Notes: generated from the letters alone by a model not told the origin. A DNA stretch of 64,000 nt from Butyricimonas paravirosa (GCF_032878955.1 NZ_CP043839.1:992001-1056000), one strand, 5' to 3'; positions 35,809-46,202 are shown, numbered from the stretch's first letter. Numbers and translations: made by a program.

Positions 35809-38445
35809 CTACTTCAACGCTTTATCCAATTTATGTAATAACAACCGATAATGCTGGCGTGTATCCGTCGATCCGCTATTCAGTTGACTTTTCACCAAAG
35901 ATTGTAATTGTTTCAACATATCGAAATACAAATAATCCACCGGGGTCGGAATCACCTGCGGATTAAGATTCACCCGGAAATCGAACCCCATCACTTCTGA
36001 TGCATCAGCTCGCATTGCGAGCTCCATATTCGTGTATGCACCGAGCATCTCCATCGGAAGAACTCCATACGTTTGCCGGCTCTTCTGTTTCACCTCTTCC
36101 GGAATCTCAATCATATTCGACAAGGCGGTCAATCCCCCCATCCCTCCGGCTCTAGCAATATCGGCAGCCATAACAAAACTTCCCAGTAACGCATTCTGCA
36201 TTCTTTTCTGGGCCACGGTCAACGTCCGTCCTTGACGTGTCGGGGCAAAAACATGATCTGCCATATCCTTTAAAAACTCCTGAGGGGTATATGGACGTTT
36301 ACTATCATCCTTATCCGCACTCAAGGCAACAAAAGCGGTCTTATACATCAACGCCTTAAACACCATGGGTTCCAACACATCCGAGATATTGTTTCTCACC
36401 GCCATTTTCTGCTGTAAGTCAGTTACGTTCAACCAGTTCATATTCTCCAACTCGTTCAACACGAATTTCAATGACTGTCTCTGTCTTTCCCGGGGTACAA
36501 CCGAATAACTCGGGAGTTGATCCCCATCATAACGTTCGCTCAGGTAAAGACCTCCGATATTCGCCAGCACGTTGTTCAGATAACGGATATACTGGTAAAT
36601 CACTTCATTATACATGTTATCCTGAAAGGTGAAATCCGGATCGTCTTTCCCTACCCATGTATTCATATTCGCTAACACATATTTCAAATTCTTTATCCCG
36701 TACGTGGAAGATTTCACCGGATCATCCCCCAAATCCTCTTCTACCGAACTCGGGTCAAACCTCGAAAATATCTGTTGCTTTCCGTACCGATATATGGGGT
36801 CTCCGGACTTCTCCGTGATCCATTCCCTTAATATCGGCAACTCATCCCGGGATGTTTTTACATCTAGCAGAGGAGTGTACAACCATTTAATCGTAAAATA
36901 ATCATACAGTCCCAAATCCGGTGGGGTCAATCTCACGCCTCTCTCCTTATCACCGGGTTGCGCCACGTAATTATTCCGAGCATAATCCATGATTGAATAC
37001 GTTGTCCCTACCCTTTGCGTGAAGGAAGGTGAACGCAACGAATCGGTCGGAATCGCCGCAGATGCAGCCATATTGTGCATCAACGAAAGGCAATGCCCGA
37101 TCTCGTGGCTCACCACGTAACGGATACATTCTCCCGTGGTCTTCTCGTCCAATACGGTTTTACGTACATCCGGATCGGCAGGTGACGTCTGCAAGAAACG
37201 CCAGTTCTGTACTAATTGTACCATATTGTGATACAGGTACACGGAAGCATTCAACACCTCTCCCGTGCGCGGATCTGTCCACGAAGGTCCCATTGCATTC
37301 TGTACGGGCGATGGAGAATAACGCACACACGAGTATTTCAAGTTATCGGGATCAAACTCCGGATCATCCTTCGGGAAGTCCCGGGCAACAATAGCATTCT
37401 TGAAACCGATTTCCTCGAAAGCCCTTTGCCACATCTCGATTCCTTCCTTAATATACTCCTTCCAAAATTCCGGGAAAGCGTTATCCACGTAAAAAACAAT
37501 CTGCTTTTTGGGTTCCACCAACTTTCCCGCCCGGAATGCCGCCTCGTCAGAAGGCTCCAAACGCCAACGACGCGCACAATACAAAGGGGTCAACCCATGC
37601 TCTTTCTCAATATTATAGTACCCTTGATAAAATATCCCGATACGCGGATCGGCAATACGCGGTCTCATCTGTTCTTCCGGCAAAAGAATAAAACTATACG
37701 TCATCACCGTGGAAAAGGGCAACTTGTACATATAATACTGCTGTTTATCCCGCACGTCAACTTCATAAGTCAGCATCGTCTGCAAACTGGCGTTATCTTC
37801 AAAAGCCTTTACCTTAGCGAACTGAGATTTATCCTTTTTAAACATCTTTGTGATCGTCCTCTGTCCATTACCCGTGATCGGGGCATAAGGAGAGAATGGC
37901 GGAAACAACGGATTGTCAGCCAAAAAGAAGTTGGTCACATCCATCACGACAGCCGTGCTATCCGGATTATATGCCAGTATCTTATTACTGAATATCGCAG
38001 CCGGACGGGTACTCTCTTTCAAACGCTCCGTCACGTTTTCCAATTCTGTTTTGTAAAGCGTATTTACCCGACCCAAATGAAGGGTTGAATCGACCTTAAA
38101 AAATGTCACCGCAAAAGGATCGCTCGGTTTTTCTCCCACACTACCGAATAAGTTATTCGTTGTTTCGGAAATCGTGGAACCCAACAACAGTTCACGTTCC
38201 AGCAATACCAACGGGATCTCGAAATAGATTTTGTTATCCGTCTTGTGTATGGTAAATAATCCCTTCACCGTTTCACAAGCCTTTCCCTTGAATAATTTCT
38301 GGTAAGGAGTTTCTTTAACCGTCGGTTTTGTAACTTCCGATTGCGTTGCCACTTTCTTTTTCTTTTTTCTCGCGAAAGCGTCGTTCTCGAACACGAGTAC
38401 GAACGACACGATAAACAACAACGAGATCAAGAATGATTTGTTCAT
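35809..38445 (-). CDS. Zinc-dependent metalloprotease (DUF5117/DUF4953 type), active form
   Basis: An 878-residue exported zincin (signal peptide ending FENDAFA) of a large Bacteroidota family. It has an N-terminal DUF5118/5117-like region (TPYQKLFKGKACETVKGLFT; ILLPEEQMRPRIADPRIG) and then the catalytic domain with HEIGHCLSLMH: His447, Glu448, His451 and His457. The Met-turn follows as YSIMDYARNNYVAQPGD. It likely degrades or processes proteins at the periplasm or cell surface. First gene of the pair; immediately downstream is its inactive paralogue. Confidence 0.92.
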   Translation of the reverse strand: MNKSFLISLLFIVSFVLVFENDAFARKKKKKVATQSEVTKPTVKETPYQKLFKGKACETVKGLFTIHKTDNKIYFEIPLVLLERELLLGSTISETTNNLFGSVGEKPSDPFAVTFFKVDSTLHLGRVNTLYKTELENVTERLKESTRPAAIFSNKILAYNPDSTAVVMDVTNFFLADNPLFPPFSPYAPITGNGQRTITKMFKKDKSQFAKVKAFEDNASLQTMLTYEVDVRDKQQYYMYKLPFSTVMTYSFILLPEEQMRPRIADPRIGIFYQGYYNIEKEHGLTPLYCARRWRLEPSDEAAFRAGKLVEPKKQIVFYVDNAFPEFWKEYIKEGIEMWQRAFEEIGFKNAIVARDFPKDDPEFDPDNLKYSCVRYSPSPVQNAMGPSWTDPRTGEVLNASVYLYHNMVQLVQNWRFLQTSPADPDVRKTVLDEKTTGECIRYVVSHEIGHCLSLMHNMAASAAIPTDSLRSPSFTQRVGTTYSIMDYARNNYVAQPGDKERGVRLTPPDLGLYDYFTIKWLYTPLLDVKTSRDELPILREWITEKSGDPIYRYGKQQIFSRFDPSSVEEDLGDDPVKSSTYGIKNLKYVLANMNTWVGKDDPDFTFQDNMYNEVIYQYIRYLNNVLANIGGLYLSERYDGDQLPSYSVVPRERQRQSLKFVLNELENMNWLNVTDLQQKMAVRNNISDVLEPMVFKALMYKTAFVALSADKDDSKRPYTPQEFLKDMADHVFAPTRQGRTLTVAQKRMQNALLGSFVMAADIARAGGMGGLTALSNMIEIPEEVKQKSRQTYGVLPMEMLGAYTNMELAMRADASEVMGFDFRVNLNPQVIPTPVDYLYFDMLKQLQSLVKSQLNSGSTDTRQHYRLLLHKLDKALK

Positions 38446-38887
38446 AATCTTTCAGTTTAAATTTTACATGCAATTTTAACACACTTTGCTTTTTACAAGC
38501 ACAGAACATCCCAAGAGTTTCAAAATCAGTTTGAAACCCCTCTATTTTTTAAGTTCATCATTTATCAACTTGCGAGTTACAAGTTTACAGGCTACAAGCC
38601 CCAAAGCTTCAAGTTCAAATTCCAATTCCTCTTCTGTTTATAGAGGAGGTGGCGGCGAAGCCGATGGAGGAGTTTATTAATTTTAGATTTAACGATTGCA
38701 GATTTTAGATTCCCTCCGTACAAGGCTTACGCTTCTTTTCATTTTCAATTTTCAATCTTCAATTCTGCATTTCCAATTGTAAAAAAACTCCCTCCCCCCT
38801 TCGGGGTACTCCCTCTATAAACAGAGGGAGAGCTTAGTTACTCACCAGTTTCGGGAAAGAACTTTCATTCTAAATTCTAAATTTCTT
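38446..38887. repeat. Repeat-rich gap with MITE-like half-elements
   Basis: No gene. Half-element B at 38624-38674 (CTGTTTATAGAGGAGGTGGC...GGAGGAGTT) matches the right half of the 24450-24575 repeat, and half-element A at 38786-38832 matches its left half exactly over 47 bases. Between them are TTTTAGATT and TTTTCAATTTTCAAT runs. The halves are in reversed order compared with 24450-24575. Confidence 0.7.
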
Positions 38888-40456
38888 TTAATATCTATTT
38901 CCTATCATCGAGGAGTAAGTTCCCCATTTCCAGACCATATTCTTAATATCACCTAAACCGGAGAGATGATGCAATATACCAACGGCCCCAGGATTCTCAG
39001 CCCCAAGTACATTTGTTGAAACGGCCTCGCACAAGTAAAAATTCCCGTTATCCAGCGTGATTCCCACTCGTGTTCCTTCTGCATCCTGTATAATTTGGGT
39101 GATATTCCCCGAACCGAAATCCGTGTACAATTTCACCTTTTTAGAGTTCACATCATAGAAATACAGTTTACTTCCTTCCCCGAAATAGAGGTAAGAGGAA
39201 CGGCGCAACCGGAAGAATACCGTGTTATCGGAGATTAATTCACTTCCCGCAAAAATCTCTCTATTTGCCTCAGTAACCGAGAAATCCGCAGTATATCCCA
39301 TCAATTTAAAATTCTGGTAAATATAATTCCCGGAACTTTCTTCCTTCAATATATTCACGAAACTTTTCCCGTTCGTGTAATCCCCGCAATAGATCAACTT
39401 GTATCCTTCCATATTCAGGATATTGACAAACTCCTCCGGTCGATAGGTATTCGTGATATTCAACATCTTACCGTTCCACATTCCACTGCTACTAAAACTA
39501 TTGGCACAACCGACTATCCGATTTTTTAATTTGTCATGCATCAGTGTAAATTCGGCTTCGTAAATCCTCATGTCAACAAAATAGTCAATCACCGATCCTC
39601 CCGGGAAATAAAGCGGAACATCCATAAAAGAAGTCTCGTGAGCCAGCGACGAACCGTTTAGATTACTTCTCCAGTACACCTCTCCATCCTTGCCCAAAAG
39701 ATAATCACAATAACCACCCCGAGCGAATGAAACCGGCTCAAAGCCGGACGGCAGCACCCCGCCCATGAAATCATCTTTCAAATTCATCATTTTAGAAAAG
39801 TCCGTTCCCTTCAGAATCTCCCCTTCACCCCTTTCATGAAAAACAATAACCTCATCACCGGAATAACTGACCGGATAAGTCGATACTCCCACCAGTGCAT
39901 TAGAATTCAAGGGGGTTCCCGGGTGCAGTTCGTCGTAAATATTCACGAAATCCGTCCAGAAATACACCAACTGGTTACTCTCATTTCTACGGGAATCCCG
40001 CCGTATAAAAGTCAGACAGGGTTTCCCGTCCCGTTGGCTGGCAATCAACCAACCAGACGAGTATGGAGAGGAGACCCGGGCGCTAAAACTGAATCGTGTC
40101 GTAATACCCGTAGCTACTTCCCTAACATGTAAATAGAACGTGTACGACTTTGCCTCTCCCGGTACATATTCCAACACCCTTGACGTTCCCAGCGTATCGC
40201 CTTCCCAATTCTCTTTCCACACGTATTCAAATCCGGTAATCGTATCCCGATCGGGATATTTATATTGCATACTTACCGCTATCCGCACCGTATCCCCCAA
40301 GTACACGGCAGTATTTGATAACGATGGAATCAAAACCACCTCCTCGATTTTATTATAATCGACCAGATCATAATTCCCTTTATCTTCGTAGCAACCAATC
40401 GACAGGACACCGATCAGCAACAAAACAATTCTTATTATTGATTTCATAACGTACAT
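38888..40456 (-). CDS. PKD-like family lipoprotein (locus 2)
   Basis: A 522-residue surface lipoprotein of the PKD-like family found at the 3' end of SusCD loci. Signal peptide ends GVLSIGC, followed by the signature YEDKGNYDLVDYNKIEEV; PKD-like beta-sandwich stretches (VYLGDTVRIAVSMQYKYPD, YVWKENWEGD) precede a long region with GWLIASQRDGKP and KLYFYDVNSKKVKLY resembling a beta-propeller. Start at 40456 or 40447. Role is probably substrate recognition; not enzymatic on sequence alone. Confidence 0.85.
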   Translation of the reverse strand: MYVMKSIIRIVLLLIGVLSIGCYEDKGNYDLVDYNKIEEVVLIPSLSNTAVYLGDTVRIAVSMQYKYPDRDTITGFEYVWKENWEGDTLGTSRVLEYVPGEAKSYTFYLHVREVATGITTRFSFSARVSSPYSSGWLIASQRDGKPCLTFIRRDSRRNESNQLVYFWTDFVNIYDELHPGTPLNSNALVGVSTYPVSYSGDEVIVFHERGEGEILKGTDFSKMMNLKDDFMGGVLPSGFEPVSFARGGYCDYLLGKDGEVYWRSNLNGSSLAHETSFMDVPLYFPGGSVIDYFVDMRIYEAEFTLMHDKLKNRIVGCANSFSSSGMWNGKMLNITNTYRPEEFVNILNMEGYKLIYCGDYTNGKSFVNILKEESSGNYIYQNFKLMGYTADFSVTEANREIFAGSELISDNTVFFRLRRSSYLYFGEGSKLYFYDVNSKKVKLYTDFGSGNITQIIQDAEGTRVGITLDNGNFYLCEAVSTNVLGAENPGAVGILHHLSGLGDIKNMVWKWGTYSSMIGNRY

Positions 40457-40465
40457 CTTTTAATG

Positions 40466-41170
40466 TTATCCGGCAGATAATGCCACGTTCATTTCACTAT
40501 TATCATCTTCCAGAACCGGAGTGTTCGCATCCTTTTTCTTCTTCAAATAATTCTTGAAGATTAATGTGTAGTAGCGACATTCATTCAAGTCATTCGGATT
40601 CATATCCAGAATACCCGTTTCCTGGATAAACAAACGATATTTCTTATCGGAATACGTACCCAAGAAATAGTAATCTATTATTGCATTCCACCAGTCGGGT
40701 TTCGTCACGACATCGGATACATTGATAATATTTCCCCGGTGTTCGATTTGCCCTAGGGTAAAACCATCTGTTTCCGCCAACCGGATAGTCAGTCGCCGGG
40801 GTTTCTCCTTCAATTCCGGGGAATTCTTGAATACAATCCACACCGTGTCTTTCACCGTCCTCGCCTTCATCACAAAACGTTCGGGTAAATCATAATTACC
40901 GGCTGATACGGTCGTGAATTCATCTATCACTTCCACTTTATACTCCCGGTCTTGCGCGGAAGTAAGTCCCACGACCTCCACGACAACCGGAAAACGCAAC
41001 TGCTCCACGTCGGGACAAGGCAGAAATGTACAAAGCGAAGAATCCGCCAGATTCCGTTCAAACTGGATATAGTCGACAGCATGATACGTCATGATATCAT
41101 CCCTCTGGCACGCCGCCGCAACCCACAGTAACAATACGACAAACAAGTATAATTTTTTCATAACATTCAA
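40466..41170 (-). CDS. DUF4843 lipoprotein (locus 2)
   Basis: A 234-residue lipoprotein: signal peptide ending VAAAC, then YHAVDYIQFERNL and FPVVVEVVGLTSAQDREYKVEV, the usual DUF4843 outline, with DWWNAIIDYYFLGTYSDKKYRLFIQE near the end. Such proteins occur between SusD and PKD-like lipoproteins and may form part of a surface complex. It starts 2 bases after the SusD stop; cotranslation likely. Confidence 0.85.
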   Translation of the reverse strand: MNVMKKLYLFVVLLLWVAAACQRDDIMTYHAVDYIQFERNLADSSLCTFLPCPDVEQLRFPVVVEVVGLTSAQDREYKVEVIDEFTTVSAGNYDLPERFVMKARTVKDTVWIVFKNSPELKEKPRRLTIRLAETDGFTLGQIEHRGNIINVSDVVTKPDWWNAIIDYYFLGTYSDKKYRLFIQETGILDMNPNDLNECRYYTLIFKNYLKKKKDANTPVLEDDNSEMNVALSAG

Positions 41171-41172
41171 AT

Positions 41173-42648
41173 TTATAATTGATAAGACACCTCACTCTGG
41201 GGTAAAGGAATCGTCCATTTATTCGCATCCATCACGATGTCGGACATCCCGTTGTAAATATTTCGCCCCCATCTTTTGAACAGGAAGAACGTCTGCCCGG
41301 AAGTCAACGTTTCCCGGACAATATCTTTCATCAGTATCTCCTTCAAACTATCCGGATCTATCGTTGTAGCGATCCAGGATTTGACTCCCCGATTCTCCCG
41401 CAAGGTATTCAACAAACCTACCGCACCGTTCACGTTCCCTTGGTTCATCAGGCACTCTGCCATAATGTGATACATTTCCGGGAAACTGATCACCGGGAGC
41501 AAAGGTCCTTGCTGGTTTCGTACCTCATCCGCCAGATAAGAAGTTCCGGTCGGTCTGATCCATGTCAGATAACGCCCGTTTCCATACCAGTCATACCATC
41601 CGACCAATCGGAAATCATCCTCATCATCCTGAAACAAATCGGCCATATTCTTCATCCGGAAATAATAAGACGTGTTACCTAGCGACGCCTCCCAATTGTC
41701 ATAGTTTTTCGTATTATAGAAACACAACAGGATTTCCTCCGGTCGTTTCGGGTGAATATATTCAACATCTGCAATATCGCCCTGGTAGAACGAGTCAGTC
41801 CATTGAAACCATCTTCCCAAATGCATCTGGTAAACGATATTCGCATTCTCGTATGCTTTCGTCTCGTTCCCCCGGTACATATAGATCCGTGCCAACAGTC
41901 CCGCGGCACTCCAGAAGTTCATGCGGGTACCCCGGCAAGCGAAGAAATTATTCACGGCGGAACTTTCCAATTGCGTCCGACCGGAAAAAGTCTTATTCCA
42001 TGACACACAGAAAACCGTATCACACACCGCCAGCAAGCCCTTTGCCCGCTCCATATCTCCCACGATCAAATCCAACACCTCGTCGGCATCCCGGTGTACC
42101 GGTTGGTGATCCGGGTAATCCCTAGAATAAGGGATCGTTTTGCCCTTGTACCCTTTCACGGGAGCCGGAGCAAAGAGGCGGTACACCTCAAAATGCAACA
42201 ATGCCCTCACGCCGTACATCTCTCCCAGCACCATATTTTTCTCCACCTCGCCGTACTCGAAAAAAGTAGAATCTTTCTTCTCTACCTGCCGTATGATATT
42301 GTTACAAGAGGCAATAATATTATACGCTTTTTTCCATATACTTTCCGTTATGGGTTCCACGTAACTGGATTCCCAGTTAAATTGAGCAATCGCATTCAGA
42401 TCCAGAGGCATATACATCTCGTCATAATTATGCCCGATAATACTGCTGAACCCCCACGTCAGGTTTTTCCCGTAAAGATCCGTGGATGACAGGGCATTAT
42501 ATATCCCGTTCACGCTCATCCGCACGCCTTTATAATTCTCGAACATCTCATCCTCGACGACCTCGTTATCCGAAGATACATCCAGAAAATTATCGCACGA
42601 GACGAGTAAAAATAAAGACCAAAATATCGATATCCATATCTTCCTCAT
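41173..42648 (-). CDS. SusD/RagB-family lipoprotein (locus 2)
   Basis: A 491-residue SusD homologue; signal peptide ends LFLLVSC and is followed by DNFLDVSSDNEVVEDEMFEN. TPR-type helices are visible (YGVRALLHFEVYRLFAPAPV, YHIMAECLMNQGNVNGAVGL), with GQTFFLFKRWGR near the C-terminus. Pairs with the SusC encoded 11 bases upstream. Substrate unknown. Confidence 0.92.
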   Translation of the reverse strand: MRKIWISIFWSLFLLVSCDNFLDVSSDNEVVEDEMFENYKGVRMSVNGIYNALSSTDLYGKNLTWGFSSIIGHNYDEMYMPLDLNAIAQFNWESSYVEPITESIWKKAYNIIASCNNIIRQVEKKDSTFFEYGEVEKNMVLGEMYGVRALLHFEVYRLFAPAPVKGYKGKTIPYSRDYPDHQPVHRDADEVLDLIVGDMERAKGLLAVCDTVFCVSWNKTFSGRTQLESSAVNNFFACRGTRMNFWSAAGLLARIYMYRGNETKAYENANIVYQMHLGRWFQWTDSFYQGDIADVEYIHPKRPEEILLCFYNTKNYDNWEASLGNTSYYFRMKNMADLFQDDEDDFRLVGWYDWYGNGRYLTWIRPTGTSYLADEVRNQQGPLLPVISFPEMYHIMAECLMNQGNVNGAVGLLNTLRENRGVKSWIATTIDPDSLKEILMKDIVRETLTSGQTFFLFKRWGRNIYNGMSDIVMDANKWTIPLPQSEVSYQL

Positions 42649-42659
42649 AATTCCTGTAT

Positions 42660-45600
42660 TTAAAAACTTGTAGTTAGTTTAAAGTTAAAAGTCCGGGCGA
42701 ACGGGTAACTCAACCCCATTTCCCGTTTCACCGTTGAAATGGTGGCAATATCCTCCATGTTGAACTGCAACGATAGTGTTTTCAACCCGAAACGGGCAAT
42801 CAATTGCGGATCAAAGTCATACCCGACCGTCAATGACTGGAACGTGACGAAATTATTCTTCTGCACGAACCGGGAAGTCGGACGAGTGATATAATACCTG
42901 TCCTGAAGAGCCTTCAAGGGTGTCACGTCGTCGATCTTCTGCCAGCGGTCGGTCATCACCCGTTTGTCCACATTATACTGGCTCACGTTCGCATTCTCCA
43001 CGTTCGATGCCAGCGTGTGGTTGTACGTGTCACCTCCGAACTCGTAGCGGAACGCCGTATTCACGTAGAACCCCTTATATCTGACGTCGAAACCGAAACT
43101 CCCGTTTGCCCAAGGATCGGCATCCCCGATCGGCTGTTGTTCGGCAGCTTCCCACTCCTGCGTGATCGTGCCGTTCCGTCTCTGGTAAACTTCTTTCCCG
43201 TTTGCGGGATTAATACCCAAAGACTTCATGCCGTAAATCGTGTTCAGAGAAGCTCCTTCCTCGTATTTCATCACCGGGGTTCCCAAACTTGCATTTTTCT
43301 CGTACTCGCTGGTTAAGATAGACCCTATCGAGTGACTCACGTACACGTACTTATCAAAATGCTCGTTTACCCGTTCGTTATACCGTTTCAAGGATTCCGA
43401 AATCTTCAATATCTTGTTCTTGTTATGGGCTATATTCCCGAAAACACGGACATCCAGATCCGAACGCCTCATGACATACCACTGCACGTCAGCATCAAAT
43501 CCCCGGTTCTCAACCTCCCCGATATTATCTTTATACGTCGAGAATCCCGACGAGGAAGGCATAGATACATCCGTCACCAAATCCCGGGTACGTTTATTGT
43601 ACACCTCGAAATCCACCAACACCCTCCCCTGTAAGAATTGTATCTCCGTCCCCACGTTCCACGACAACTGTTTCTCCCATGTCAGGTTATTATTCCCCAT
43701 GTACATCAACTCGGCACCGATGCCCGTCGTGTACCACTCTTCAAGCAATACCCGATACGTGTGTTTTGCCATATAAGGACTGAAATTCACTTTTCCCGTT
43801 TCCCCGACATTCCCTTTCAGTTTAAACAATGAAATGAAAGGCAAATAATTATTCCAGAACTCGTAATTATGCAAGTTTATCCCGGCACCCACAGACCAGA
43901 AAGGAGCCCATTTCTTCTCGCTCCCGAATTCCGATGATCCGTCAAAACGGTAGGAGACGTCGAACAGGTAAATATTGTTCAAACTATAATTCACCGAGAA
44001 GAATCCCCCGAACAGGCGGGTCTTGTTATCTGTCCACGTAGGCTTCGTCACAATCTCGTGGGCATACGAGGGGGAATGTCTGTCCGCATCCGGGAATCCG
44101 CGATAGTGAGACGACATATATTTAGCATTCGTCGACGTGGCATTAATACCGACGGTCGCATTCACGTTATGCACCCCAAACGTACGATTGTACGAGGTAA
44201 ACAGGTTCATATTCCACCTGTTAGTCTTCGTCTCCGTCAACATTAAATCGCCTAGTTGGGCGTAAGTCAGGTCTTTATTTTTATAAGTAGTTGACTCCGG
44301 GTCAGTGAATACCGATGTATCATCAACCTTCGAACTCAACGCAAATTGCCCTTTCACGAGCCAATAATGATTCACGTACCAGTTCAACGACAAATTATTG
44401 GTTAAATTCGTGTAGCGATTCCGGTCGAAACTTCCAAGTCGAGCCTCGAACAAAGGATTATTCGCCATTTGCTGGTAGTTGCCCCATCCCTCAATTTCCT
44501 CAAGTAACTCGCCCGTTTCCTCGTCCCGCCAGGAAGAATACGGGTGCTTGCTCGTGTAATCCCGGAAAGAACCGTAAGGCGATTGCTGGGATTTCATCGT
44601 TTCGTAAGAAATCTGATTCCTTATCTGCAATCCTTTATAGCGGTAATCCAGTGTCAACCCCGCCCCGATATTATCGCGATAAGAGTCCTTCATCACACCG
44701 TTGTTAGAAGAATAACGCAAGTCCACGCTGAACCGGACATGTTCCGCTCCCCCGTCAACATAGACGCTATGAATTTGATTGAATTCCGTTTTCAGTGGCT
44801 TCGATAACCAATAATTATCAACACCCCTCAACACCCGGCCTTGCTTCTCAAGATACATACCCATCAATGCGTTTTTCTCCATCACCGGGTCACCATACCC
44901 CCAAGGTTCATACAAACCGGCCGCCCATTCTGCCGCCAACTTTTGACGCGCATTTGTCAGATTATAGCTACTCAGATCGGGAGCCGTCACGGCAAAGTTT
45001 CCGGAATAACGTACCTGCAAATCACCCGCTTTCGGGGCAACGGTCTCGATCACGATCACCCCATTGGATGCCCGCGAACCGTAAATAGCCGTGGCTGCCG
45101 CATCCTTCAATATCGTGATACTCTCGATACGGTTGATGTCGAAATCATAAATTTTCTCCACCCCCACTTCAAAACCATCCATGATAAAAAGAGGCAGGTT
45201 CGGATTATTCGTTAAGGCAAAACGAGATATATCCGTCGATCCCAACTGATCCAATTCCTTGACAGATGCCACCCCGGAACGTCCCCGCAGGTAAAATTCC
45301 GGCATGGTATTCGGATCGGAACCCCGTTCATTATTCTGTACCATACGTAACGACGGTTCGAACACCTGCAAAGCCCCAATCAGATTACGCCCGGATATTT
45401 TTAAAATATCCTCCCTGCTGACCCGCGTTGCCGAACCCGTAAAGCTGGACTTCCGTACGTTACCATAACCGGTTACCACGACATTATCCAAAGCGACCCT
45501 GTCCTCTTCCAGTACAACAATAAATTTCTGCTCCTTTTCCCACTTTGTAATCTGGAGTTCTTTCGGCAACATTCCGACAAAAGTAAATACTAGGGTCAAA

Positions 45601-46136
45601 GTATCAGGCGGTATCAAACGGAAATCAAATACACCATTCGCATCCGTAGACACCCCCGTTTTCGTTCCCTTGAACATGATCGTGACACCGGGTAATTCAT
45701 TTCCCAATTTATCCCGGACAATACCTTTCACAATCACATGACTCTTTCTCACCGAGTCTTGGGCAACAATCACTTCCGAACGCACAACAATCAAGTCCCC
45801 TCGGAACTCGTATGTTAGATTTCTAGGTTTTAACACCTGTTCCAACAACTCATTCAATTGGACATTGGACACGTTCACGGTAACTTTTCCCTTCGAGGCC
45901 ATCAAGTCATAATTGTAAAGAAAATCGTATCCGCTTTTGCGGGTGATCTCTTTAAAAACTTCTACTAATGAAGCATCCTCCATTTTCAGGTCGAGTACAT
46001 TATTTTGCGAATAAACATTCGCAAATAGTGACATCGTACCCATCAAGATAAAAAACGTAATCTGTTTCATCATAAGCAACATTCTTCGTAACCACATTTT
46101 CCTACGAAAAGTAGCATAGATCCACTTTTTTTTCAT
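42660..46136 (-). CDS. SusC/RagA-family TonB-dependent receptor with STN domain (locus 2)
   Basis: A 1158-residue outer-membrane importer. Signal segment (about 20-44), STN domain (about 53-118), carboxypeptidase-regulatory-like domain (about 133-210), TonB-box-like DNVVVTGY (217-224), plug with YLRGRSG, LFIMDGFEV and ILKDAAATAIYGSRASNGVI, and a C-terminal barrel ending in TFNFKLTTSF. The plug includes GSDPNTMPEFYLRGRSG, unlike the RGTSTL pattern of loci 1, 3 and 4, so it is a distinct subfamily. Start context ACAAATTTATGAAAAAAAA is shared with locus 1. Confidence 0.94.
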   Translation of the reverse strand: MKKKWIYATFRRKMWLRRMLLMMKQITFFILMGTMSLFANVYSQNNVLDLKMEDASLVEVFKEITRKSGYDFLYNYDLMASKGKVTVNVSNVQLNELLEQVLKPRNLTYEFRGDLIVVRSEVIVAQDSVRKSHVIVKGIVRDKLGNELPGVTIMFKGTKTGVSTDANGVFDFRLIPPDTLTLVFTFVGMLPKELQITKWEKEQKFIVVLEEDRVALDNVVVTGYGNVRKSSFTGSATRVSREDILKISGRNLIGALQVFEPSLRMVQNNERGSDPNTMPEFYLRGRSGVASVKELDQLGSTDISRFALTNNPNLPLFIMDGFEVGVEKIYDFDINRIESITILKDAAATAIYGSRASNGVIVIETVAPKAGDLQVRYSGNFAVTAPDLSSYNLTNARQKLAAEWAAGLYEPWGYGDPVMEKNALMGMYLEKQGRVLRGVDNYWLSKPLKTEFNQIHSVYVDGGAEHVRFSVDLRYSSNNGVMKDSYRDNIGAGLTLDYRYKGLQIRNQISYETMKSQQSPYGSFRDYTSKHPYSSWRDEETGELLEEIEGWGNYQQMANNPLFEARLGSFDRNRYTNLTNNLSLNWYVNHYWLVKGQFALSSKVDDTSVFTDPESTTYKNKDLTYAQLGDLMLTETKTNRWNMNLFTSYNRTFGVHNVNATVGINATSTNAKYMSSHYRGFPDADRHSPSYAHEIVTKPTWTDNKTRLFGGFFSVNYSLNNIYLFDVSYRFDGSSEFGSEKKWAPFWSVGAGINLHNYEFWNNYLPFISLFKLKGNVGETGKVNFSPYMAKHTYRVLLEEWYTTGIGAELMYMGNNNLTWEKQLSWNVGTEIQFLQGRVLVDFEVYNKRTRDLVTDVSMPSSSGFSTYKDNIGEVENRGFDADVQWYVMRRSDLDVRVFGNIAHNKNKILKISESLKRYNERVNEHFDKYVYVSHSIGSILTSEYEKNASLGTPVMKYEEGASLNTIYGMKSLGINPANGKEVYQRRNGTITQEWEAAEQQPIGDADPWANGSFGFDVRYKGFYVNTAFRYEFGGDTYNHTLASNVENANVSQYNVDKRVMTDRWQKIDDVTPLKALQDRYYITRPTSRFVQKNNFVTFQSLTVGYDFDPQLIARFGLKTLSLQFNMEDIATISTVKREMGLSYPFARTFNFKLTTSF

Positions 46137-46169
46137 AAATTTGTAACGTTTAGATAATTAAACATCTTC

Positions 46170-46202
46170 CTCATGCTAATTCTTGCAAGGCCTTAGCACG
46201 AG
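46170..46202 (-). promoter_or_regulatory. Hairpin between fecR and susC (locus 2)
   Basis: CTCATGCTAA (46170-46179) pairs with TTAGCACGAG (46193-46202), one wobble, enclosing a secondary CTTGCAAG palindrome. One arm contains the fecR stop, as at the locus-1 junction. No T run. Confidence 0.5.
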
